DNA from: Bacillus sp. F19
GTDB lineage: Bacteria > Bacillota > Bacilli > Bacillales > Bacillaceae
Direction: 5' to 3'
Length of the DNA: 64,000 bases
NCBI GenBank assembly: GCA_023823795.1
Contig: CP085710.1
Coordinates: 1,514,001-1,578,000, forward strand
Shown here piece by piece: positions 35,184-42,093 of the stretch. Each line of letters starts with the position of its first letter. Positions within the stretch are counted from its first letter, which is position 1. The translations under genes and the position numbers were made by a program. Under the pieces are notes generated by a model. The model had not been told where the DNA came from and did not search any database. It saw nothing but the letters and a program-made list of their open reading frames with translations.

Positions 35184-35212
35184 TTGAACCTAACGTGACG
35201 TCAGGTTATATA
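35184..35212 (+). promoter_or_regulatory. MerR-type operator within a promoter
   Basis: The 21-base near-palindrome AACCTAACGTGACGTCAGGT(T) at 35187-35207 (18 of 21 positions symmetric) sits between TTGAAC (35184-35189) and TATATA (35207-35212). This arrangement, with ACGT half-sites in the spacer, is typical of MerR-family activators of Bacillus. No MerR gene lies nearby, and the next coding gene starts 134 bases downstream behind its own operator. Confidence 0.5.
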
Positions 35213-35281
35213 GTACAAGCGGGCCATTTTGCAGAATAGAAATAATAACTTAAATTATTTAAAATTAAATGACGTTTTCTA

Positions 35282-35301
35282 TTGACTAAACGTTCATTCA
35301 A
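35282..35301 (+). promoter_or_regulatory. TetR-type operator before the hydrolase-TetR operon
   Basis: TTGACTAAACGTTCATTCAA: arms TTGAxTxAAC and GTTxAxTCAA are complementary at 8 of 10 positions. The TTGACT may double as the -35 element. It lies 45 bases before the hydrolase ribosome site, so the TetR protein encoded second in the operon probably represses its own transcription here. Confidence 0.65.
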
Positions 35302-35345
35302 TAATAAAATAATACTGAAAATTCAGTGAAAATGGAGGGGTTGCA

Positions 35346-36098
35346 TTGGACTTATATTTAGAGATTACTGGCAATGGTCATCCTGTTGTTCTTATTCATA
35401 GTGGTGGGGCTGATTTGAGGCAATGGACATTTTTAGGATCTCTTTTATCTAAGAATTACAAAGTGATTACTTTTGATGGCCGTGGTGCCGGTAAATCACC
35501 ATCCCCTATAAAACATGCAAACTATGTTGAAGATGTGCTGTCACTATTGGATTACCTTGAACTTAATCAGGCAACAATTATAGGCCATTCCATGGGTGGA
35601 CAGATTGCAACTGATTTAGCTCTTAATTATCCTGAAAGAGTATCAAAACTTGTATTAATTGCTCCTTCTTTGACTGGTTTTCCCTATTCAAAAGAGTTTG
35701 AAGAATATCATACCAAAATATTTGAAACTGCTCCCAATATTGATAAAATGTTAGAGCTTGCCCTTCATTCACCAACATATCAAGTCGTTATCAATAGTCC
35801 GTTCAAAGATCTCACTGTTCAAATGCTCAGGCATCATTTCGAGCGTATGCTTAAGTGGCCTGTTGATTTCTGCATGAAATGGCCTCAGCCGCCAGCAATG
35901 GAACGATTAAGAGAATTGAATCCCGAAACTTTATTTTTTATTGGAAAAAAGGACTTGGCAGATAATTCTCGAGTTGCCGATTGTTTCCTTAAGGTTCCAA
36001 ACATCCGTTTCATCGAAATAGAGGATGCCGATCATATGCTGCCCCTCACTCATTCTGAAGATTTATATCAAGAAATAACTGCTTTTATGGAGGATTGA
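35346..36098 (+). CDS. Alpha/beta hydrolase
   Basis: The 250-aa product is an alpha/beta-hydrolase-fold enzyme. The N-terminal strand with PVVLIHSGGADLRQW holds the oxyanion loop, followed by the nucleophile elbow GHSMGG (Ser at about 82), the acid in FFIGKKDLADNS (Asp about 206) and the catalytic His in DADHMLPL (about 230). Substrate unknown; the family includes esterases, lactonases and haloperoxidase-like enzymes. TTG start five bases after GGAGGGG. It is followed after 7 bases by a TetR regulator, which suggests that its substrate or a related xenobiotic is the inducer. Confidence 0.85.
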   Translation: MDLYLEITGNGHPVVLIHSGGADLRQWTFLGSLLSKNYKVITFDGRGAGKSPSPIKHANYVEDVLSLLDYLELNQATIIGHSMGGQIATDLALNYPERVSKLVLIAPSLTGFPYSKEFEEYHTKIFETAPNIDKMLELALHSPTYQVVINSPFKDLTVQMLRHHFERMLKWPVDFCMKWPQPPAMERLRELNPETLFFIGKKDLADNSRVADCFLKVPNIRFIEIEDADHMLPLTHSEDLYQEITAFMED

Positions 36099-36105
36099 AT
36101 CTAAA

Positions 36106-36690
36106 ATGCCACGTACACCCGAAGAGAATGACCGTATTCGCCAAGCAACCAAAGAAAAAATTCGCGCTGCAGCTATGCAGTTATTTACGAAACAGGGGTA
36201 TTACGCTACTTCTATAAGCGATATAGCCAAACAAGCGGTCATTTCGAAAGGGTTACTCTATAACTATTACAAAGGAAAAGAAGAGCTGCTTTCTGAAATG
36301 GTAGAGGCCAGAATCGGAGAAGTAGTTGAAGTAATGACAGAAGCAGTCTCCCTGGAGACACCTGGTGAACAGCTTAAATATATTATCAATGGTGCCATTG
36401 ATAATATCCACAAAAACCCGGAAGTCCATCGGTTTTATCTTCACCTGCAAACTCATCCAGAGGCTGATGAAGAGTTGATTAAATACAGTCATCTCATTAT
36501 CGAAGAAAACACTAGACAGTTTGAGTTGCAATGTGAAATATTTGAAAGAATGGGAGAAAAGGAGCCAAGGAAACGGTCGTTATATTTTTCATCTGTGCTG
36601 CAAGGTATTATGTTGATGATATCTACCTATCCACAGAAGTTTCCGATAGAAGAAATAAAGAAACAGATTATAAGTGAGTTTTGTATCTAG
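36106..36690 (+). CDS. TetR/AcrR family transcriptional regulator
   Basis: The 194-aa regulator has the TetR N-terminal helix-turn-helix at about 12-58: KIRAAAMQLFTKQGYYATSI then SDIAKQAVISKGLLYNYYKG KEELL. The C-terminal ligand-binding domain is all-helical. It probably binds the 20-base operator upstream of the preceding hydrolase gene, giving an autoregulated two-gene operon. The ATG lies 7 bases after the hydrolase stop and its ribosome site (GGAGGAT) is inside the hydrolase gene end. A terminator follows at 36753-36784. Confidence 0.9.
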   Translation: MPRTPEENDRIRQATKEKIRAAAMQLFTKQGYYATSISDIAKQAVISKGLLYNYYKGKEELLSEMVEARIGEVVEVMTEAVSLETPGEQLKYIINGAIDNIHKNPEVHRFYLHLQTHPEADEELIKYSHLIIEENTRQFELQCEIFERMGEKEPRKRSLYFSSVLQGIMLMISTYPQKFPIEEIKKQIISEFCI

Positions 36691-36752
36691 TTTACCGTTT
36701 AAAAAGGGCTTATCTTCAATAAGCTTTAAGCATGTATATTCAACAAATGGGG

Positions 36753-36784
36753 CGTTAATCCAAAAAGGGTTAACGTTCTTTTTG
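36753..36784 (+). terminator. Rho-independent terminator
   Basis: CGTTAATCC pairs with GGGTTAACG followed by TTCTTTTTG. Confidence 0.7.
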
Positions 36785-36833
36785 TTTAATAATATACATT
36801 AATAAAGATTGTTATTTATTATGGGGAGTTTTT

Positions 36834-37091
36834 ATGATTTGGTAATATTTTTTTTTACCTGTATTTATTATTGTTGCTACAGCTGTCTATTTTGAAAAAA
36901 AATATTGGATGTTACCACCAGATGAAAGCCAACAAGCAGAGAAGTTAGATGAGGTTATTAAACAAAACACATTAATTCGAATGGAACAGGAACTAATTGA
37001 TATTCCATTAAAAGGGGGCGTTAATGTAAGAAGAATTAACACTTTTTTTATTGAATATATTCAAGTATCTAATGCTATATTGATTGGCTAG
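36834..37091 (+). pseudogene. Small single-helix membrane protein, early stop
   Basis: After GGGGAG an ATG at 36834 is followed by ATT TGG TAA; the same frame then continues YFFLPVFIIVATAVYFEKKY WMLPPDESQQAEKLDEVIKQ NTLIRMEQE. This has the layout of small Bacillus membrane proteins with one N-terminal helix and a charged tail. The stop at codon 4 breaks it, and the tail after residue 60 looks unrelated. Translation could restart at ATG 36909, but without the membrane helix. The family is not named. Confidence 0.45.
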
Positions 37092-37257
37092 CAACCGGTC
37101 GTGGTTGTAGAGATAGTTAAAATTTAAGGATTTTATCCTCAAGTTTTAATTACTTGGCAAACACGTTTGCTATCCAACAGATCTAGAATTTGATGACGAA
37201 TTTTTTATAAAAAGTGAAATTTCTTTTGACGCTTAACAATAAATGGAATATTATTTA

Positions 37258-37386
37258 AGCGAAAAGACGCTATTTCGCAACTTTGGCAGCAAGCAAAATC
37301 TTCTCCAATCTGCTTTTGACCGTTTTCATTATATCGAAGAGATGAAAAAGCTTTGGGTGTTACGATTGGAACATAGTGGTGATTAA
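37258..37386 (+). pseudogene. TetR regulator fragment
   Basis: Plus-strand frame EKTLFRNFGSKQNLLQSAFD RFHYIEEMKKL matches the end of a TetR helix-turn-helix and the following helix. The recognition helix start and the whole ligand domain are missing. It lies just before an ABM-domain fragment, as if a tetR-monooxygenase pair had decayed together. Confidence 0.5.
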
Positions 37387-37494
37387 TGATTGGGGGGTAC
37401 ACTCAAAACTGAAATGGCCGCGATTTTATATGTCTACTTTAGACCGTGAGAACACTACAGTTTATCGTATTTCAGGAGGCTGGGCCGATTTACG

Positions 37495-37602
37495 GTGATA
37501 GTTGAGTTCGAAGTTGATCCACAACAACAGCAAACATTGATTGACGGTATCGCCAATCAAATCGAACAACACTTTAAGATCTTCCCCGGATTCATCTCAT
37601 AA
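37495..37602 (+). pseudogene. Antibiotic biosynthesis monooxygenase (ABM) fragment
   Basis: Frame reads VEFEVDPQQQQTLIDGIANQ IEQHFKIFPGFIS then stop, the first half of an ABM-type ferredoxin-like fold. The second half is replaced by unrelated sequence. The 105-aa protein encoded 80 bases downstream is an intact member of the same fold but not closely similar in sequence. Confidence 0.5.
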
Positions 37603-37678
37603 GCGTTTCAACAACTGGTCGCTCCATCAGCTAGGCTCGGTGTAGGTAAGATAATTTAAATTTAAGGAGGTTATTTAA

Positions 37679-37996
37679 ATGAATTCTAGTAAATCAATAG
37701 TGTGGATAAATGTATTTACTGCAAAGCCAGGCAAATTAGATGAATTGGTCAATATCCAAGCTAAAGAATTACTAAACTTCAAGGGTAAAGCTATTCCTGG
37801 TTGGATTAGTAGTCGTTGGCATCGTTCTGTCGATAATAACAAGGCAATTATGATAACTACCTTTGAGAGTATTGAATTTCATAAAAGTTGGTTAGAAAAA
37901 ACTGACTTCTCGGAACACCTAAACAAGATTAAACATCTAATTGAAGGAGCAGAAGGTGGGTACTACACGTTGGTGGAAAGCATTGAAAACTTGTAA
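37679..37996 (+). CDS. ABM-domain protein (antibiotic biosynthesis monooxygenase family)
   Basis: The 105-aa product has the one-domain ABM pattern: IVWINVFTAKPGKLDELVNI, the central FKGKAIPGWISSRWHRSVDN (about 34-53), then ITTFESIEFHKSWLEKTDF and a C-terminal strand. Such small dimeric proteins act on quinones, haem or other aromatics, or have no known enzyme function. TTAAGGAGG precedes the ATG. It stands alone between remnants and the sensor kinase. Confidence 0.75.
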   Translation: MNSSKSIVWINVFTAKPGKLDELVNIQAKELLNFKGKAIPGWISSRWHRSVDNNKAIMITTFESIEFHKSWLEKTDFSEHLNKIKHLIEGAEGGYYTLVESIENL

Positions 37997-38205
37997 GTCG
38001 CCTAAATTCTAAACTTTTACTTTTTAATAGGGGTCACTTTATCTCCCCATCGAACTAAGCAATTCCACCAATAATTCAATCTTTCAAAGTAGATGTTTGT
38101 TGAGGAACGTTTTCTGGCAATTAGATTATTCGAGTTTGAATATATCATCAAGATTTTAAAAATTTTTCACTTAAACTACGGCAGGTTTGTTGAAGAAGAG
38201 AAATA
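37997..38205. other. Intergenic region without a recognised gene
   Basis: No coding frame supported. The sequence between here and the kinase stop (38206-38417) holds the kinase terminator and a 66-aa minus-strand frame that I consider non-coding. Confidence 0.3.
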
Positions 38206-38240
38206 AAAAGAGGATGCAGTACATTACTACACCCTCTAAT
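38206..38240 (-). terminator. Terminator of the sensor kinase gene
   Basis: On the minus strand AGAGGGTGTAGTA pairs with TACTGCATCCTCT and is followed by TTTTTATTT. It lies about 180 bases beyond the kinase stop. Confidence 0.7.
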
Positions 38241-38417
38241 CTTCTACTTCACCTGTCCCAGAAAGTGAAGGTATTTTATTGTTCCAGTGATCTATGTCCA
38301 GTTCGGCAGCAGCGTTTCTCCACGGTCTGCTGCAGGTTGAGGCGTAACTGAAAGGGAAGATATTTCCTCTAGCCATTCTGGGGTCATGTATACATAGCAA
38401 TTTTCTGGTCGTATACT

Positions 38418-39662
38418 TTAAATCCGCTCCTCCCAAACAGGAAAATCCAGATAAAATATAGTACCGTTTTCGTCACTGCTTGCTGTCATTGTACCCTTAT
38501 GGTTCTCGACAATTTTTTTCGAAACAGAGAGACCGAGTCCTGTTCCGCTGTCTTTTGTAGAGAAGAACGGATCGAATATATGATGCATAGCGGAAGGGAT
38601 AATGCCCTTTCCATTATCAGAAAAATTGATTTGCAGACGATTTTTCTGGCGTGTGCATGAGATCTGAATTCTAAGCGGATCTGTGTTTTTTGCCTGAAAC
38701 GAATTTTGAAACAAATTCAGAAAGACCTGAAGCAGTTCATCCTTACTTCCAAGGATATAGATCCCCTCTGCTGAGGGATCAACTTTGATTTGAAACTCAA
38801 TGGAGTAAAGAAGCGATTCGCTTTCTAAGATTCTTCCTAAATGATTCAGGAGAAATTCTTTCACTTCAAAATGCTCAGACCGAATTTCGGCAGTTTTTGC
38901 GATGCTCAGGAAATCTGAAATGATTTTATTTGCCCGGTCGATTTCAGGAATTAAAATCGTCTGAAATAAGCTTTTTGTTTCAGGATCTGCTGAAGCTTGA
39001 AGCACCTGGAGAAAGCCTCTGACCGTAGTTAATGGATTTCTGATTTCATGGGCAATTCCAGCGGCAATTCTGCCGGCGATCGCCTGTTTTTCGGCTTCTT
39101 TTATCGCATTTAAAAAGTAGAAGGTGCCGATTACCCGTTTAATGGATCCGTCGCTATTCCAGAGGATTTTCGTATTCAGGATTCCATAATTTTTATCAAG
39201 CACTTCACGGTCAATGAATTCAATCCCGGTGCGAGCGGTTTCAAGTGTCAGAAGCTGATCGTCTGGAATGCATACAAGCTCCCTTAAATGCTTGCCGATA
39301 ATCTCGTCCCGGTTGACCCCGTGATCCTTTGCGGCTTGAAGATTGCATAAAGTAACAATGCCCGCTTCATCAATGAAAACAACATGATGGGCAACTAAAT
39401 CGAAGATATCGGATAAAAAAGCTTCTGTGTGATGAAATGAATCATTAGCTGATGATGATAGGTTGAGGCGCTGATTTGTGTATGCCGTCAGCTGTGTGCT
39501 GGTCATTTTCTGAATGGATGGAGGCATGTCTGCCTTATCTTTGCAAACCGCAAGCTCGAGTTCCGGATTTACATAAGTAAACGCAGAGGGCCATTGTGTG
39601 ATGAGTTCTTTTAAAAGCTGATTTTCTTTTCGTAATGTTTCTAGTTCATTTTCAATTTTCAT
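38418..39662 (-). CDS. Soluble PAS-domain sensor histidine kinase (sporulation-kinase-like)
   Basis: The 414-aa product has an N-terminal coiled coil (IENELETLRKENQLLKELIT), a PAS domain (about 80-190; VFIDEAGIVTLCNLQAAKDHG), a HisKA domain with the phospho-accepting His in GIAHEIRNPLTTVRGFLQVL (about 205-225), and an ATPase domain with N box (LFQNSFQA), G1 (FSDNGKGI), F (FDPFFSTK) and G2 (GTGLGLSV) motifs. It lacks membrane helices, like KinA/KinE-type orphan kinases, and no response regulator gene is adjacent. The start at ATG 39662 is chosen as the frame upstream has no protein-like start region or ribosome site. It is divergent from a YkgA-like gene. Confidence 0.85.
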   Translation of the reverse strand: MKIENELETLRKENQLLKELITQWPSAFTYVNPELELAVCKDKADMPPSIQKMTSTQLTAYTNQRLNLSSSANDSFHHTEAFLSDIFDLVAHHVVFIDEAGIVTLCNLQAAKDHGVNRDEIIGKHLRELVCIPDDQLLTLETARTGIEFIDREVLDKNYGILNTKILWNSDGSIKRVIGTFYFLNAIKEAEKQAIAGRIAAGIAHEIRNPLTTVRGFLQVLQASADPETKSLFQTILIPEIDRANKIISDFLSIAKTAEIRSEHFEVKEFLLNHLGRILESESLLYSIEFQIKVDPSAEGIYILGSKDELLQVFLNLFQNSFQAKNTDPLRIQISCTRQKNRLQINFSDNGKGIIPSAMHHIFDPFFSTKDSGTGLGLSVSKKIVENHKGTMTASSDENGTIFYLDFPVWEERI

Positions 39663-39846
39663 TCTTTCCAGCCTCATATGAGAAAAATATAGTTCAACCT
39701 TTAAAACTATATAACAATTAAACATGTTTGACAATTACTAACAGTCATGATTAAAAATTAGGCGTAAGATAATGTCACAAAAAGTTTAATATTTAAGCCA
39801 TTTAGGGAATAATCTCATAAAAGCAATCTTTATGGAGGAATTTATT

Positions 39847-40704
39847 TTGACGACCATTCGAAAACCAGATCAGACGTTAGCCTGTTTTAGCGAATATGAT
39901 TCATTAAAGCGGGTTCTGGTATGTCCGCCAAACTATATGCGTATCACCGAAGTTATTAATGAAACACAGAGGCATTATGCCGATGAAAATATTGATGTAG
40001 ACCTCGCAATCAGCCAGCATCAGCAGTTTGTCCGGACATTAGAGAAAAATAAGGCCGAAGTAATTATGCTCACACCTTATGAAAAATACCCTGAGCAAGT
40101 GTTCACCCGTGACATCGGGTTCACTTTAGGCAAAACCGTTTACGTTTCGGAAATGGGCCAGGACATCAGACAGGGAGAGGAAGAAGTGCTGCGCAGCTGG
40201 CTTGACGTACAGGGCTATCCGATGCAATGTCTGAAAGAGCACCGGATTGAAGGCGGAGACGTGATTATCGACAAAACAGATATTTTCGTTGGGGTGAGTG
40301 ACAGAACGTGCATGCATGCGATCGAAAAACTGCAGTCGCTTGTTCCAGCCTTTGAGGTTATACCTGTTCCTATCAATGAAAAATACCTTCATCTAGACTG
40401 TGTATTTAATGTCCTGTCTGAAACGGAAGCCCTGGTCTTTCCAGATGCTTTTGAAGAGAAAGAGCTGAAAATGCTTAAGTTGCGCTACAACTTAATTGAA
40501 GTAACGGGAGCTGAACAGTTTACAATGGGCACAAACGTCCTTTCGATAGGGGATAAAAAAATCATCAGTCTTCCTGTTAATAAAAATGTTAACAAACAGC
40601 TGAGAGACAGAGGATATGAGGTTATTGAAGTGGATATCACTGAAATCATTAAATCTGGCGGCTCTTTCAGATGCTGTACATTACCTCTTTTAAGAACAGT
40701 ATAA
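39847..40704 (+). CDS. DDAH/arginine-deiminase family amidinohydrolase (YkgA-like)
   Basis: The 285-aa product belongs to the amidinotransferase superfamily: the substrate-binding FTRDIGFTLGKTVYVSEMG, the catalytic Glu-His region IEGGDVII and LHLDCVFNVLSETEALVFPD (His at about 180), and the C-terminal Cys in FRCCTLPLLR. Family enzymes hydrolyse dimethylarginine to citrulline and an amine or act on related guanidino compounds. Length and sequence fit B. subtilis YkgA. TTG 39847 is taken as start because GGAGGA is seven bases upstream; the in-frame ATG at 39832 overlaps that site. A terminator follows. Confidence 0.85.
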   Translation: MTTIRKPDQTLACFSEYDSLKRVLVCPPNYMRITEVINETQRHYADENIDVDLAISQHQQFVRTLEKNKAEVIMLTPYEKYPEQVFTRDIGFTLGKTVYVSEMGQDIRQGEEEVLRSWLDVQGYPMQCLKEHRIEGGDVIIDKTDIFVGVSDRTCMHAIEKLQSLVPAFEVIPVPINEKYLHLDCVFNVLSETEALVFPDAFEEKELKMLKLRYNLIEVTGAEQFTMGTNVLSIGDKKIISLPVNKNVNKQLRDRGYEVIEVDITEIIKSGGSFRCCTLPLLRTV

Positions 40705-40714
40705 ATGGTATAAG

Positions 40715-40746
40715 AGCCTGCTGCCAAAATGAGCAGCAGGCTTTAC
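40715..40746 (+). terminator. Rho-independent terminator
   Basis: GCCTGCTGC pairs with GCAGCAGGC, followed by TTTACTT. Bases 40747-41052 hold no gene; AAAAAAGTGCATCAAA occurs twice there (about 40908 and 40950). Confidence 0.8.
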
Positions 40747-41052
40747 TTGTAATCAATAAATCTAGCTTTCGGAGAGTTAGGAGCCTTTATCCGGGAGTTA
40801 GAACTGGGGACTCCATTCTAATACGTGGCCTTTCAAATAGGTACTTTCTAAAATAAATCGCGGCTATTCTTACATGATTACGCATAAATGTTGTAGAAAA
40901 AAGTGCATCAAAACGGGTGAATAGAGCAGAAAAAGTGCTTCTGCGCAGAAAAAAAGTGCATCAAACAGTCAAAATTCACTAGTATGATAGGTAAGCTGGC
41001 ACACCACTCGAGTTCGCTTTTCGGCGATAATAGGAACTTCAATTTTGGATTC

Positions 41053-41081
41053 TGGACATTTAAGTCAATGATCTGTATACT
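41053..41081 (+). promoter_or_regulatory. Sigma-A promoter of the LacI-family regulator
   Basis: TGGACA (41053-41058) and TATACT (41076-41081) with a 17-base spacer. The operator at 41084-41099 begins three bases after the -10, so bound repressor would block initiation. Confidence 0.6.
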
Positions 41082-41083
41082 CA

Positions 41084-41099
41084 ACTTAAACGATTAAGT
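41084..41099 (+). promoter_or_regulatory. LacI-family operator, copy 1
   Basis: ACTTAAACGATTAAGT, palindromic except for one position and centred on CG as is usual for LacI-family regulators. It matches the site at 42055-42070 in 15 of 16 bases. Confidence 0.75.
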
Positions 41100-41115
41100 G
41101 AAAATGGTGAAAGAA

Positions 41116-42033
41116 ATGAAAAAAGCAACAATGAAAGATATTGCGTCTCAAGCGAATGTTTCTGTTGCGACTGTGAGCTACGTTTTAAATAATGCAGAAA
41201 ATCAATCGATTCCAGCAGAGACAAAGGAACGTGTGCTCCAGATTGCAAAGAAATTGAATTATGTGCCTAACCTTGCTGCAAGATCACTTGTTAAGCAGAA
41301 GACGGGGTTAATCGGAATTCTTTTAAACCGCTCTGCACATGAAGGGATATGGAGACGCGCGCATCACGCCGAGTTTATTTTTGAGCTTGAGCAGATGCTG
41401 ACAAAACAGGGGTATCACGTTGTGCTTTCAAGTATTGATGTGGAGAAGCCCAATTTTGAGATTATCGCAGAACGTAAGCTGGATGGCGTTTTCTTGATTG
41501 ATGTCCGGGAAGATTTCTTCTACAGCATCTCAAAAACTGTTCCAACAGGAGTGCCGCTCGTTCTCGTTGACAGTGTAATTGATGATGAATTGTTTTACAA
41601 GGTCATGTATGATTACAAGAGTGCTTTTTCAGCTGCAAAAAAACAGCTAAAAGGAAAATCAGCCATTTTAATTATGGAGAAGTTTCAAAATGCTGGACTT
41701 ACTGAGCATATTAAGATCGCATCGGGTCTTGAAGAGGATGACATACATCATATGGAGGATGAAAAAGTCCTTGCTGAATTTTTAGCAAAGAACACCGATC
41801 AATCAGCGATTATTCTAAACGAGTTTTTGGCCGCCACTGTATCGAAATACCGGAACGTTGAAGATGATGCCGTGATTTGCACATCCAATTGTCCGGAGAT
41901 CCTTCCTGCGGGAGCTGAAATGGTTTTATTCAAGGACTCTAAAGCGAATATTGCATTCAAGGTTTTATCCGACCTTATTAAAGACAACAGAGGTCTGGAT
42001 TTAGAAAAATACACTTATATACCGGCAGAGTAG
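41116..42033 (+). CDS. LacI-family transcriptional regulator of the GH13 gene
   Basis: The product (305 aa) has the LacI helix-turn-helix TMKDIASQANVSVATVSYVL at about 4-23, the hinge helix LNYVPNLAARSLVKQKT and a periplasmic-binding-protein-like sugar domain (LIGILLNRSAHEGIW; GVFLIDVRED). ATG 41116 is preferred: the GTG at 41098 lies inside the operator. It is somewhat short for the family (usually 330-340 aa); the C-terminal subdomain looks compact. The same operator is found before this gene and before the neopullulanase gene downstream, so it probably represses itself and that gene until a maltooligosaccharide-type sugar is present. Confidence 0.87.
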   Translation: MKKATMKDIASQANVSVATVSYVLNNAENQSIPAETKERVLQIAKKLNYVPNLAARSLVKQKTGLIGILLNRSAHEGIWRRAHHAEFIFELEQMLTKQGYHVVLSSIDVEKPNFEIIAERKLDGVFLIDVREDFFYSISKTVPTGVPLVLVDSVIDDELFYKVMYDYKSAFSAAKKQLKGKSAILIMEKFQNAGLTEHIKIASGLEEDDIHHMEDEKVLAEFLAKNTDQSAIILNEFLAATVSKYRNVEDDAVICTSNCPEILPAGAEMVLFKDSKANIAFKVLSDLIKDNRGLDLEKYTYIPAE

Positions 42034-42054
42034 CTTCTGCTTTTTTCTACCTTT

Positions 42055-42070
42055 ACTTAAACGTTTAAGT
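42055..42070 (+). promoter_or_regulatory. LacI-family operator, copy 2
   Basis: ACTTAAACGTTTAAGT, a perfect 16-base palindrome, 24 bases before the start of the GH13 gene. Confidence 0.8.
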
Positions 42071-42093
42071 CTATGAATGGGGGAACTGAAACG

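Noticed and set aside
38236-38436. 66-aa minus-strand frame overlapping the kinase 3' end
   Set aside because: It overlaps the kinase stop and the sequence running to its terminator; composition is not protein-like and there is no separate ribosome site.
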